A stretch of 64,000 nt of DNA from Halichondria panicea (Eukaryota; Porifera; Demospongiae; Suberitida; Halichondriidae): contig NC_087387.1 of NCBI RefSeq assembly GCF_963675165.1, positions 4,800,990-4,864,989 of the forward strand, given 5' to 3'. The notes under the pieces were generated by a model. The model did not search any database, was not told the DNA's origin, and saw nothing but the letters and a program-made list of their open reading frames with translations. Position 1 is the first letter of the stretch; every line of letters begins with the position of its first letter. The position numbers and the translations under genes are program-made. This document shows, one piece after another, positions 38,864 to 51,400 of the stretch.

Positions 38864-39237
38864 ACAATGAACAGGATTTGGCTAGTATTTAGCACCAAAA
38901 GATACCCTTTGTAGAAGGTTATTTATCTTCAAAACAAGACCAAGGTGGCAAGAAGAAGTACCTGAACAAGCTAGATATCATTATTGGGCTAGATCCTTCA
39001 AAATGCGGCTGAAAACAAGGAGTGAAAAGATGGCTCTGTACTAGTGGAAATGTGCACATTGCAATGACATAGAGTTATTTTCAAGTTTATGTGCGTCAGC
39101 TATATTTAGCTATATGATTTTATGACATGTGTGTGCAAGTATGAACTGAATTGAACATTCTATGAAAAAGTTGGTACGTTTGGTACCCCAAAATGGCGGC
39201 TATCATTGAATTATCAAAGTGTGACGTCATATCACAC
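38864..39237. other. Spacer before the LTR retrotransposon
   Basis: Single-copy AT-rich sequence with no supported gene. Confidence 0.4.
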
Positions 39238-39550
39238 TGTAGTAATGTGCATATTGTTTACTTTTAGTTGTGTTAATTAACTCATGTCCTGTGGTTAACT
39301 TTACTTCCTGTATTGTACTTTTCTGTTATTGTGGTTTCTGTTCGTTAGTAGGTTCTTTCTGTATAGTTGTTCTTTGTTCCCTTTGTGCCTAGCTATAGGG
39401 GCCCGCTCCAGGCGGCTCTTTGTGTATGGGAGCCTCTGCTCCACTGCCTTTTGTCTTGTACATACTTATACCTTTGTTCTTGTGCATTTTATCAGTTTTT
39501 GAATACGATTTCACTAAACTCAAATGTCTGCATGAACCTGCGACATAACA
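39238..39550 (+). repeat. 5' LTR
   Basis: Direct repeat of 42631-42943, with one visible difference. Confidence 0.95.
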
Positions 39551-39595
39551 ATTGGCGACGAGGATGGGATCGGCAACCAAACCAAGTACTACCCC

Positions 39596-42573
39596 ATGGC
39601 TCATCTCTCAATCGGCACTATTGGCCCCTTCCAACCCAGCACGGAGGATTGGAAAGCGTATACAGAGCGACTTGTCTTTTTTGTCGCTAACCGCATTGAT
39701 GACGCAGACATACGTCGTGCAACACTTCTCACCGTGTGCGGACCGTCAATGTATGGACTCGTCCGTGATCTCCTTGCTCCCGCAGCTCCTACCGAACATC
39801 TCCTTGTTGTCGCTGGCAAGGGACCCTCCTTGCTTGGACGAGACTGGCTGGAGAACCTAAGACTGGATTGGCACAGCATTAAATACTCAACGACCATGGC
39901 CGACGATCTCCAGGAGATCTTGGACAAGCATTCCACAGTGTTTGGGAAAGACCTCGGGCACATCAAGGATGCTCCTGCCACTATTCATATTGATCCAGCG
40001 CACAAACCTCGATTTTGCAAGGCCCGTCCTGTTCCCTACTCTCGCCGCTCGAAGGTGGAGAAAGAAATCTCACATCTCGAAGAACAAGGCGTTATTGAAC
40101 CGGTGCAGTTCTCCGATTGGGCAGCTCCTGTCGTACCGGTGGTCAAGAAGGATGGCTCTATCCGACTGTGCGGTGACTACAAGGTTACTGTCAACACTGT
40201 GGCTAAACCTGACACTTACCCTCTACCTCGCATTGAGGACATCTTTGCCTCTCTGGCGAATGGTAAATCATTTACTAAGTTAGACCTTGCACACGCCTAC
40301 CAACAGATCTCACTGACGGAGGAATCCAAGGTCCTGACGACTGTCAACACTCACAAGGGTCTCTTTCGGTACAACCGTCTACCGTTTGGGGTCTCAGCTG
40401 CTCCATCGATATTCCAACGAACCATGGAGAGCCTCATGCAGGGTCTACCTCACGTAGTGGTGTATATTGACGACATCCTCGTGACAGGATCCACTGGAGA
40501 AGAGCACCTCCGCACTCTAGAAGAAGTCCTAGACAGACTTGAGAAGGCCGGAGCTCGCCTGAAACGTGAGAAATGCAGATTCATGCTTCCCATGGTGGAG
40601 TACCTAGGTCACCGGATCTCTGCTGACGGTCTCCAGCCCACGGACGCAAAAATCTAGGCATTGAAACAAGCACCCATTCCCCGGAATGTTACTCAGCTGA
40701 AGGCATTTCTAGGCCTCCTGAATTAATCTCTCTACTCTGCTCGCCCCCCTTCACAGGTTACTACGAAAGGCTACTGCCTGGATTTGGGGCCCTGATCAGC
40801 AGAAGGCGTTCGACCAAGCCAAGCAAACGTTGACGTCAGACAGAGTCTTAGCACACTATGACCCATCTCTACCTCTCATCTTGGCATGTGATGCCTCGCC
40901 GTATGGAGTTGGAGCTGTGCTCTCTCATCGTTTCCCGGACGGCACCGAGAAACCTGTGGCCTTCATATCCCGCTCACTTGGTCCGGCTGAAAAGAAATAC
41001 TCCCAGCTGGACAAAGAGGGGTTAGCTATTATTTTTGGTGTTAAACGTCTCCACCAATATCTGGTTGGCAGACAGTTTACCATTTTGTCTGACCACAAGC
41101 CCCTGCAGCACCTATTCAAAGAGAACGCAGTCCTGGCCTCAGCTCGACTTCAACGATGGGCACTCATCCTAGGCGCGTACAGCTACACGATCGAGTACAA
41201 GCCAGGACCAGACCATGCCAATGCTGATGTCTTCAGTCGTCTCCCCCTCCCAGAATGTGCTACCGAAGTACCGACCCCTGGAGAGAATATCCTGGCTATC
41301 AGCATGCTGGAATCCCTACCAGTCACGGCAAAAGAAATCACATCCTGGACAGAGAAGGATCCGGTCCTCTCTCGAGTTCGCCGTATGCTTGCTTCTGGCT
41401 GGAGAGACAACACCGACGCAGAACTCAAACCCTACCAGCAACGGCACACTCAACTTAGCCTCCACGATGGCTGTGTCATGTGGGGAAGTCGCGTGGTTAT
41501 CCCACCTCCAGGAAGGGAGAGAATTCTCGAGGAACTTCATGAAGGACACCCGGGCATCTCGAAAATGAAGAATCTCGCCCGATGTTTTGTATGGTGGCCC
41601 GGAATGGACAAAGCACTCGAAGAGAAAGTCAAGCTGTGTGACGCCTGCCAGCGAACCAGGAAACTCCCTCCAGTGGCACCGATTCAACCCTGGGAATGGC
41701 CAGAACGCCCCTGGGCTAGGCTGCACATCGACTACGCTGGCCCTCTTCTCGGACACATGTTCTTGGTCGTAGTAGACGCCCACTCGAAGTGGATGGAGGT
41801 GAAAGCTGTACGGCACGCTACCACGGCTCAGGTCGATCTTCGCGACTCACGACATACCTGAATTGCTCGTGTCAGACAACAGATCAGTATTCACCAGTGC
41901 TGAATTCAAGGACTTTGTAAAAACACAAGGAATTCGACACACTACCTCAGCACCATACCACCCCACAACAAATGGATTGGCAGAACGAGCCGTCCAAACC
42001 TTCAAGGCTTACATGAAGAAAGCCCCTGATGCCCCACTCAGAGACAACCTATCCCAGTTTCTGTTTCAGTACAGAATGACGCCGCACTCCACAACAGGCA
42101 TCTCCCCATCTGAGCTACTACTGAATCGCCGACCTCGCTCTAAGCTTGACCTAGCTATCCCGAACCTGACTCAAAAAGTTCGCGCAAAACAGCTGAAGCA
42201 AAAGATTGGTCATGATCAGCATGCTGTGGCTCGGAAGTTCGATGTTGGAGACAATGTCTATGTTTGTGATCTGCCCTCCAAGAAGGACTGGGTTCCCGGC
42301 ACAATTGAAAGTACAGCTGGCCCTCTGTCTTTCAACGTTACCCTGATGACTGGTCAGACGTTTCATCGACACGCAGATCCCCGCTCTACAGTCGAACAAC
42401 AACCCCTGACTGATTGGACCGATATACCGGAACTAGATCATGATACCGAAACACCCGACTTGAACTCTGAACAATCACCACCACCACCAACTGGCTCGAC
42501 ACTAGCAACTCCAAGTGTTCGTCGGTCAGCTCGAGCGACAACCGCTCCAGACTACCTTGTGGACCATTACTAG
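39596..42573 (+). pseudogene. Defective gag-pol of the LTR retrotransposon
   Basis: Three open blocks carry the remains. 39596-40657 starts with a gag-like N-terminus of ~65 residues and jumps directly to the end of the protease region (GPSLLGRDWL), so most of gag, the zinc knuckle and the protease active site are missing. The reverse transcriptase follows with its YIDD catalytic motif and is cut by a TAG at 40655-40657. A frameshift between about 40720 and 40830 leads into 40830-41861: RNase H (CDASPYGVGAVLS), the HHCC zinc motif of integrase and the first Asp of its core. Another frameshift near 41862 leads to the second Asp, the Glu and the C-terminal domain (to 42573). The copy cannot encode its own machinery; its near-identical LTRs imply that it moved with help in trans or decayed quickly. 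Confidence 0.9.
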
Positions 42574-42630
42574 TTTGTAGTGAGTTATTTTATATGTTGA
42601 TGTAACGCTTCCATCTAGTAGGGGAGGAAG

Positions 42631-42943
42631 TGTAGTAATGTGCATATTGTTTACTTTTAGTTGTGTTAATTAACTCATGTCCTGTGGTTAACTTTACTTC
42701 CTGTATTGTACTTTTCTGTTATTGTGGTTTCTGTTCGTTAGTAGGTTCTTTCTGTATAGTTGTTCTTTGTTCCCTTTGTGCCTAGCTATAGGGGCCCGCT
42801 CCAGGCGGCTCTTTGTGTATGGGAGCCTCTGCTCCACTGCCTTTTGTCTTGTACATACTTATACCTTTGTTCTTGTGCATTTTATCAGTTGTTGAATACG
42901 ATTTCACTAAACTCAAATGTCTGCATGAACCTGCGACATAACA
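42631..42943 (+). repeat. 3' LTR
   Basis: Direct repeat of 39238-39550. Preceded by a polypurine tract. Confidence 0.95.
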
Positions 42944-42948
42944 CACAC

Positions 42949-43590
42949 CCACTGCAATGGGTCTATTCGCTCCACCTTGCTCAGGTATTCGAGCGAATAC
43001 CTGAGCAACCACAGCACATGCCCCATAGCCAGCCCCGGATGTTTTCTATTTGAACGCTAGGTCAATAACATGGGTCTGGTGAACTTCCTATGTACAAGTT
43101 GTGTCGACACGCCGAAGATTTCTCGGCGTGTTAACCGCTGCGGTCAACTGGAGGCAAAAAGAAGGAAAGATAGTTATGCAAAGCAGCCTCTTATTGCCCA
43201 ACTTGCTACAGTTTCCAATAATAATAATGGCTTATAATAAGCCATTATTGTCAGTTGCATTTAGCTAGAAACTGTTATTTATGCCCTAAGACTATCCCAG
43301 AAGATCACAAGAGAGAAGTTCCATGGGTAGTTGTACAGAAGCAAGAGCTGAGTTATAGATAATTAGCTTCAAGGATGTCTCCTACTAGTACTATATCTAT
43401 ACCTGAAACCAGCATTCCATATTCAAGTGGCAGTACTGCAAATAAGATTTGATTTGCATCTTTTTCTCTGAGAACTGAATCCATGCCATTGTTGAGAACC
43501 TTGAAACATAACATGCCTGGTTTATATAAGCTCAGTCTAGATCTTTCTAGTGACTCTGAGTAGTTGCTATAGCTTCTCTCCTTCTTGCAT
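42949..43590. other. Spacer with several short perfect hairpins
   Basis: No gene seen. Hairpins are TGCTCAGGTATTCG with its complement 2 bp away (about 42979-43010), CACGCCGA...TCGGCGTG (about 43110-43134), and an AATAATGGCTTAT palindrome (about 43218-43244). They look like debris of small inverted-repeat elements. Confidence 0.45.
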
Positions 43591-43600
43591 GTGTAGATCC

Positions 43601-44714
43601 TAGCCTCGATCCCAGGCCGAGTTTTCGCTTTTATAACGGTTAGGCAAACAACTGGGCCTGGTACTAGTTGTCTGCACATGTGTCAGTCATTTGTCAGATT
43701 CTGACAAATGGATATTCTCGTTCACTTTCGTGACATTTATATTCGTGTACTATCGTGTACTAGGAGTCAGTTCCCATTTTATCATTATTGGAATCGATTG
43801 GAATGGCTCTTAGCTGAAGCTTCTCTCTTCTCTGAAGCTTATTCTGAAGACGGTATAAAGCTTTGTCAAGCTTGTTAAGGTCAGGTATTTTTGTGTGGGC
43901 CCTATGGCTATGCTATTAAGTCTTGTTCATGTTTGGCAAGATCTACCGGTAGGTAGACTATAGTTTCATCATTAATATGGTGGATCAAGTGAAGAGTGTG
44001 AGCTAGAGAACTTGGTGCTGCCATCATCAGCTCGTCGACAATGACAATGACACTATAACCTGTTTAATACGAGAAATTTAATATGTATAGATCTACACGT
44101 ATTTAGAATGTCTACTTCTCTGTACAGGAGCAATGGCTAATATCCAGCTATCCCAACAGTGCTCCTCTTGGCTTAGCCTCGACTCAAGTCCGCTTTACTA
44201 AAGCGGCCTTGAATCGAGGCTACTCTTGGCTATACTAACGGACGAGACTGGACAGTTTGAGTTGTCCTATACTCACAGGACTGGAGTATGACCTGCTCAT
44301 TCGAGCGTTGCTGGGTAGCTCAGAGACATCAAGAGAATCTACGTTTTCTCAAGCAAAATTTAACTGAGTTACGAGTTGGGGCCTAGAATCAGAGAAGTCC
44401 AGCAGCCTGCTAAATCTTTTTGAAACGTAATTTGAAGGCATTCAATCATCCTGAAGTTGCCCTGGGTCACTGTAATTGTGCTGCAGCACAACTGGCAACT
44501 CCCCAGGCCTTTGTGAAGCAGCTCCTTATGTGCATCTTTTGTGTACTCACTCTGTGCATTTTCTGTGTACAAATTTTGATTATTGATTTATTAAATATTT
44601 TTGTCGACCACAAATATACAATGAAAATTTGACGCATGCGCAGACAACTAGTACCAGGCCTAGTTGTTCGCCTAACCGTTATAAAAGCGAAAACTCGGCC
44701 TGGGATCGTGGCTA
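43601..44714. mobile_element. 1,114-bp TAGCCTCGA-family TIR element
   Basis: Terminal inverted repeats of about 50 bp begin TAGCCTCGATCCCAGGCC (one mismatch at the right end). They are flanked by the 10-bp duplication GTGTAGATCC (43591-43600 and 44715-44724). No transposase is recognised; short open frames inside have no clear identity. A 49-bp member of the same family is nested at 44174-44222. The 9-10-bp duplications in this family fit a Mutator-like mechanism. Confidence 0.88.
44174..44222. mobile_element. 49-bp palindromic TAGCCTCGA miniature with its own 9-bp target duplication
   Basis: It reads TAGCCTCGACTCAAGTCCGC, nine bases of loop, then GCGGCCTTGAATCGAGGCTA. It is flanked by CTCTTGGCT at 44165-44173 and again at 44223-44231. 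The element is thus two ends with almost nothing between, yet has the signature of an independent insertion into the larger family member. Confidence 0.82.
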
Positions 44715-44862
44715 GTGTAGATCCATCCTGATTTGAGCACTGAGCACAGAGGACTCTCAACATATTTGCAGAACTGTAGTTTTCACATTATTGTAACCAC
44801 AATGTAGTTATCAACCATGAATAATATTATTTGTGACCACTATTTACTATCACCCACTTGAC

Positions 44863-45212
44863 TTAATGACATTCCAGGCCAAATTACTTTTTGTTTTTGC
44901 TGACTCAGCAGTAGAACACGACTGGATCTAGCTTGTATGGCTATTATATGCTGATAGGGTATATCAGCATATAATACCATCACACAGACACCAACACAAC
45001 AAGTTGTCAACAGATTCAGCGACAGAAACCGTGCAGAAACATTGTCTCATAAATTAGTCGCCCTCTATGACATGGACTCGTGATTATGCCGCCCAACTTT
45101 TAGAGGGCGGCTAAAATATGAGACTAGCAGAAAAGTACAGTAGACGTTACTGCTGAGTCAGCAAAAACGAAAAGCAATTTGGCCTCCAGAAAAAATCTTG
45201 GAATGTCATTAA
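44863..45212. mobile_element. Nested inverted-repeat element, ~350 bp
   Basis: The outer arms are TTTTTGCTGACTCAGCAGTA (left arm 44863-44913) and their inverted relative (45147-45212), both also carrying AATGACATTCCA and GGCCAAATT. Inside lie two further dyads: TATATGCTGATA around 44941-44977, and CTCATAAATTAGTCGCCCTC at about 45045-45069 with its inverse at about 45100-45125. Non-coding foldback; target duplication not resolved. Confidence 0.65.
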
Positions 45213-45722
45213 AAGGTCATAATTAGTGAAAGTTCAAGTGATGTCTGACCTCCTCTGGATCAGCCCCCTCCTGAGAAGGGGTCTGAGCACTCTTGTCTTG
45301 AGGTCATTTCACAGTGGAATGTGCCAGACCACCTGACCTTACGCCCCCACGTATTTGTTAATTGCACAAAGCGTCAAGCGCAGGCATTCTCTCTCTCTCT
45401 GAAGAAATTTATTACATGTATGTATTTTGCCTGTGGTGCTAACTCTGTGCCCAAGGACCCCTGCTTGGCTTGCTTATGCTTCGTAGCAGCGTCTATGTAT
45501 GAAGCGTTTACCATGCGTAATGCATGCGTTACAGCTCCTGTATAGCAGCAACAACATGCATGTTTACTGCTCATGAATTTCATAACTTACTATCTGTATC
45601 CTTAATGATTATCCAAATGCGTTGAGCAACGTGCAGTTCTTTATTGCCTCCTATAATATCATAAGTCAATTGAGCCGCTGGAATTCCAGCGTGTGCAACA
45701 AAACTACATCTCAAGAGTGCTC
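45213..45722. other. Intergenic, no supported gene
   Basis: Open frames here have no recognisable family. A short CT tract occurs at about 45390-45401. Confidence 0.4.
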
Positions 45723-45731
45723 AGGAGGGGG

Positions 45732-47992
45732 TAGTCTCGCGGGCCATACTCCACAATCTGATACTACGTATGGTGACTATTGCCAGGTTTTCGTGTACAG
45801 TTCTGGAATTTCGGAACGATGGCATTTCAAGAATTTCCACACAAAAATGCAAAAATGTACCGCAAGCATTCAAAAGGGGTGTGGTTTTAAATTGTTCACC
45901 ATTGCTAAAAGTTGACAAGCTACACTGTACTGATCTGAGTCTGTTGGTTTGTACAATCAGGCACTCTAAAGGATCAAGACTATCATTGTATTGCTTTCTT
46001 GAATATGTAGCTGATGGATAGCTGCAGTCAAGAATGAAAAGAAAGATTAGGGAGCCCAAAAGTTGGCAAAACTATGGTTTCATTTATTCCAAGCAGAAAT
46101 AGCCATGGCAAGACCTCTTCTCCAGAGTTTAATACTGAACATGAGATAATGTGTGATATGGAAGCAGAAATCAATGCATGCAATCATAGATAGTAGAGGA
46201 AGGGGATTGTGAACGAGATCACGTGAACTCAATTTCATGGACTGTCCGTGTTAGACGGAAGCATTAGCAGAATGGCCGGAAGTAGACAGGAAGTATATAG
46301 ATCTGTGTTGCTGGGTATGGTTGCAGCCTCCTCTGTGGGCCCTCCTGCTAGTGAAGACATATCAAGGAAGTAGGGACTCTGAGCTATGTGTATATGCAAG
46401 CTTTTAGTTTTGAAATTCTTTTTTTTGTAGGTTCTTTCTACTCTGGAAATGTGTCCATGCTCTACAATTATACAATATAAAATATCCATGACAACTCATC
46501 ATCTATATAACATTATTATGAACTGCAGACAAGCTATGACATTGTAAAGATACACGTACATTATGAACGATATGAGTCAGAATGTGTTGTCAGAGTCCGG
46601 TCTTCTGCGTTTGGGTAACGGTTCGTGAACAATTTTTTGACAGAACTTACCTGATCAACTATATAATAAGTGTAGAAGAGTAATGCTTTCACAAATCTAA
46701 TTAAACATTTAAGGCCAGGATTTTCATCACAAAAGTTCAGGGAATCGATGTATCTCAATCAAAATAGCACAGCACGCTGGTAACTTAGGTTGAAAGAACT
46801 GGAGTGATGAGGAGAGAGGGGGTGTAAGGGTATATTCAGAACGTACTGACAAATTCCAAATGAGCTGGCACTGAACACACGAGGTGACGATGACATCAAC
46901 TCTTGGCAGCTTGACAATGGTGAGCACGTTCTTGACGGCAATTAGTTCAACACTGACTTGGCAACCAAGAAGTGGAGAGATTCAAGAGTTGCTGGTCGAC
47001 TCAGGTAAAGGCTGATGAGAGCAGACGGGGGATGTCTGCTGCTTCTTGCTTTTCTTTTGCTGAAAAAAACGCAATTTCTGACTTCCCATGCCCATTGTTT
47101 ACAATCACACCTGTGTGGGAAAAGAGCAACATGACATTTTCACACTTTTTCATTGAGAAAAAATTCTTCTTTCGAGTTAGTACAGCTACTATGTAATAGC
47201 TATTCTCATAGAGTAAAGCTAAAAGAATCAGAAAATTCACACTAAAACTTTCAATTGTGAACAGTCAGATCAGGACACCCCACACAAAGAAGGCACCCCA
47301 TTCGACTTATTTCACAACACTGGAGAACAACAAAAAGCTTACATATCAAAAAAAGGGGCTATCCTGTTAAAGCTCAAGTCAAGGAAACAGCCAATATGCT
47401 TACTAGCTTCTAAAAGTGTATCAGAAACTAGATTCTCCCCAAACAGTGCTAAAAACAGGTAAATGGTGAGTCATAGCTAACTTGTAGCTCAACAGGTATA
47501 TCTTATTACTTAAAACGCTCAAAATATTGTTAGTATAGATTACTACTGACATTAAAGCTCTTACATAGTCGTTTCTTACCTTTAGAACCGAGTAAAACTC
47601 TGAAAAGTCTTTAGCCCGCTCAAAATTAGTCAATTCGCGGTCTAACGCGGATAGACCTCAGCTCTCATGTATGATCTATAGCGCACGTGATCTCGTTCAC
47701 AATCCCCCTTCCTCTACTATCTACGATGCAATAGACAACATTTTCTTGTATTATTTTGCAGCTCTACAGATCTAGATCTACAATTGTTGAGTATGAATCA
47801 TCTATTGTCTTGATACTGAGTCTATGTTCACATGATAGCTTCTTCCACTTGAGATACTTTCAGTCGCTGTAGAGTATGGTAACATTGTGGTTAATTGACA
47901 GGATACATTCCACTGTGACACGAAAACCTGGCAATAGTCACCATACGTAGTATCAGATTGTGGAGTATGGCCCGCGAGACTACGCGAGACTA
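45732..47992. mobile_element. 2,261-bp long-TIR element with 9-bp target duplication
   Basis: The ends begin TAGTCTCGCGGGCCATACTC and are inverted copies of each other over about 60 bp; the right end carries an extra TAGTCTCGCG. A second block of inverted identity lies further in (about 46185-46232 against 47687-47735, core GTGAACGAGATCACGTG). The flanks are AGGAGGGGG at 45723-45731 and 47993-48001. The interior has no recognised transposase; a minus-strand open stretch around 46730-46930 is unassigned. Duplication length and long TIRs again suggest a Mutator-like element. Confidence 0.78.
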
Positions 47993-48001
47993 AGGAGGGG
48001 G

Positions 48002-48442
48002 GCTCACGGTGCTCAAGCACCCTTGTCAAGTACCCCCTTTCTATCTGAGATTGTACACAAAGTGTACCTGATTGTCTAGTTGAGCACCCCCTTCTCTTCC
48101 AGATCTTGCTGCAGTTAGCTAGCTAGTAGGCAAGCAAAACCAATTGGTCTTTAAACTGTTCTGGCTTAGATCTATAAGACTACATGTACTAGTTTTCTTT
48201 CGTAGCAAAATAGGTTTCTCTATGCAAATAAGATTGGGCCACGCCCAACTATTAATTATTATGTCAATAATGAGAGGAGTGGCTTCCGGTCACAACCAAA
48301 TTTCGGCGCTGCGCGGCTAAAGAGAAGACAAAGAGAGAGGGCGCAAAGCGCCCTCTTTTGTCAAAATCCTGGCTACGCCGCGCCCCTCCTCATGTGCACC
48401 AGATCAAATTATTGTACACTGTACAGTATAGATCTACTTGCA
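48002..48442. other. Spacer upstream of kinase copy B
   Basis: Contains GGCCACGCCCAACTA at about 48237-48251, which matches a terminus of the AGTTGGGC family, so a truncated member may lie here. Also contains the hairpin GGGCGCAAAGCGCCC at about 48339-48353. No gene. The segmental duplication starts at about 48384. Confidence 0.45.
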
Positions 48443-51400
48443 ATGGACAGACTGATTACTGCTCCCGAGCTAGAGCAGTTCACAGTCACTACAGTTCACT
48501 TAACTGGACGTGCACTAGGAGCAGGTGCTTATGGCAGTGTGGTGGAGGTGGAGATACCTGGAGCAAAGGTGGCTGCCAAGAAACTGCATCAACAACTTGT
48601 TAACCTGGGCTCTCCACTGCAGGTATTCATAAATTTATAGTTTAGCAATCAGTTAATTTCTTTTTCTAAAGGTTGAGAAATGGGTGACTGATTTTGTGGA
48701 AGAGTGTAAGCTGATGAGCCAGCTCCGCCATCCTCATATAGTACAGTTCCTGGGGGTGTGCTATCTTCCTGGATCTCAACTCCCCGTCCTACTGATGGAA
48801 AAGCTACAAACCAGCCTCGACAACCTTCTGGAATCCAGCCCCAACATTCCTATTGACCTCAAAGTGCACCTTCTGACGGGGACTGGCCGAGGGGTGGTCT
48901 ATCTGCACAGCCACACTCCACCCATTGCCCATCGTGATCTGACAGCCAGAAACATTCTAGTTGATGACAGTCTCAATGCAAAAATAGCAGATTTGGGCGT
49001 TTCAAAGATTGTGAACATTCAGCCTGGCCAACTAGCTGCTACGATGACGCAAGCCCCAGGTAATAATCTGTACATGCCACCAGAGGCAATCCAAGAGGAA
49101 AGGGCCGCACGATACAATACAGCCATAGACATCTTCTCCTTTGGTGTGGTATCTCTGTTCACACTGACACAAACCTTCCCTAAAGACCTCAAACCTGCAA
49201 CATATCATGATCCCGTTGTAAAAATGATTGTTGGCCGATCAGAAATCGAACGCCGTGAAAATTACATCGTGCCTATGAAAGCAGCTCTTGGTGCGACCCA
49301 CCCCCTAGCCCAGTTGACCCTCGATTGTCTGGAGTACCTTCCTGAACATCGACCATCTGCTGCAGTGGTGTTGAGACAATTGGAGGAGGTTGAAACAACA
49401 CTCCCTCAGAACTGCACTCAAAGCAAGCTGGAACTGGTTCAACAAAACAGTGAGCTTCAAGATGTGAATGATCACCTGACACGACAAAGCAGAGAACTGA
49501 AACAACGAAATGAAGAACAGATACAAATCATTGAGCAATTACAATCAACGAATGACCATCTCGACTCTGAAACAAAGGAACAAGCGCAATTGATCACTGC
49601 CTTACAAGTACAACTCCGATTCCGATACAAGGAGACACAAGCAAGTAAAACCACAACTTCGAAAGAGACCATCCAACAACGGGAGAAAGCGGTTAACAAA
49701 CCTCGACAATTAGAAAATAAAGAGACTCAACCAGCAACCTCACTAAGACATAAGGTAATTTTTGGATTTTTAAGTGCATGCATGGTTGAGTGTCTATTAC
49801 AATGTTCTTGAATTACATGATAATCCCTAGCCTCGACTCCAGCCCCTTGATTAGTGGGCCTGGTATTTACTGTTGGCGCGTGGGTGGACAATTAATTTAT
49901 TATTTACCGTATTTTATCTCATTGAACGTTAAAACAGTATTATTTTTATCTTATTGTGATAAAGAACAGAAAAAAGAAAAAGGAGAGGCTACCTCTCTGT
50001 ATATACTGTAGACAGAGACATGCAGCTAAGTAAAACATCAGCTCTGTAGATTTATTCATTAACTTGAGGCTCGGATCGGATACACACTCAGGCAACAAGT
50101 TAATCTCATAAGAAATTAGTTAAACCTGTGGGTAAAAAATAAATGTGGATAAGTACAGTGGCTGTGACGTAGCATAATGTGAGGACTACTTATTGATTTA
50201 CACAATAGATTTACCATTGAAAGCACTATCCATTAATACACACTCAAGCAACAAGTCCCTCGGATCGGATACATACAAGTCCCTCGGATTTTAAACACAT
50301 TCAGGCCACACAGTTCTCGGATCAGATACCACGTACTTACTCTATGACCAATTTTCGGCAAATGTCACAACAATACTTCCTTCCAGAGAGAATGGCACTG
50401 AACGTCGAACAGACACACCAACACTTTGAAGATGGCTTCACTCAGAGAAACAAGAGGAGAAATCACCATCACAACACTTCTTTCATCACAACACTTCTTA
50501 TCACAACACTTCTTTCAGAGAGAGGTGCACTGGTCCTCACATCAATCAAGAAAGGGAGTGTCTGGAAAGCAGATGGACTTGCTCTGGGACTTGCCATAGC
50601 CGGTCGGTACGGTAACCACATAAACACCAGCGTACAGACACTTCAACGCCTCCAGCTGCTTGTCTTTCAAGACTAGACCTGGTTTTCCAACACAGGATAA
50701 CGCGTACGCGAGAGCAGACGAGAAGGTAGCAGACATTACACAACTTGGACTAGATTTCTTTTTTCAATGACATCATTATAAATGAAACGGATATCAATGT
50801 TTTTACAACTAAATGCGGAATAAGAATACTGATAAATATACTACAATTTACAATTACCAAGATTCTTGGTACATGCGTAAACAGTGTTTACCAGGCCGCC
50901 TTTCTCAGCGGCCTGGAATCGAGGCTAGATAATCCCAAGAGAGCACATGAACATAATAATGTGTGTGTATATGGTGATGTCTCAGGATGTTACCTCACAA
51001 CCACAGTGACAACAGATGACTTGCTGTATATGATTCAACATGACGTCGTAATGATGCCTATCACAAACATGTGAAATGAATCCATAACTATATTAATTTG
51101 GGTTTATAAGCACAAAAGCAAGCATAAATAATCTCTGCACTGCTCTCTTAAATAATTATTGTGATGATGACTTTAAACTTCCTTTTTTATATAGGGTTTT
51201 CCAATAGCACTGCTATCAACTCGCTTGCTATCAACTCTCTTCTGGAAGAAATGCAAAAATTCTCCGAAAGTGATCAGTACACGATTTGTTGCTAACAACA
51301 ACAAGCTGTACACTATAGGCAAGATAGGTGACCCCCAGGCTCTGCACGAGTACGCACCTGATCAAGATGAATGGATTGCACTTCTCAGCCCCCCCATTGA

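Larger units (their letters stand above)
39238..42943 (+). mobile_element. Ty3/gypsy-like LTR retrotransposon, young but defective
   Basis: 313-bp LTRs (39238-39550 and 42631-42943) begin TGTAG and end ACA. They differ at only one position that I can see (T/G near 39498 and 42891), so insertion is recent. The target duplication is CACAC (39233-39237 and 42944-42948). A primer-binding-type sequence, TTGGCGACGAGGAT, follows the 5' LTR and a purine tract, AGGGGAGGAAG, precedes the 3' LTR. The order RT, RNase H, integrase is that of the Ty3/gypsy group. It lies outside both copies of the segmental duplication. Confidence 0.92.

Noticed and set aside
39238-42943. Possible integrated virus
   Set aside because: LTR, RT-RNase H-integrase order and absence of any envelope gene indicate an ordinary Ty3/gypsy retrotransposon.
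45622-46059. Overlapping frames of about 97-112 codons at the left end of the long-TIR element
   Set aside because: They overlap the terminal inverted repeat on both strands and have no family features.
46235-46489. Minus-strand frame of 84 codons in the long-TIR element
   Set aside because: No transposase motif or recognisable domain; probably chance.
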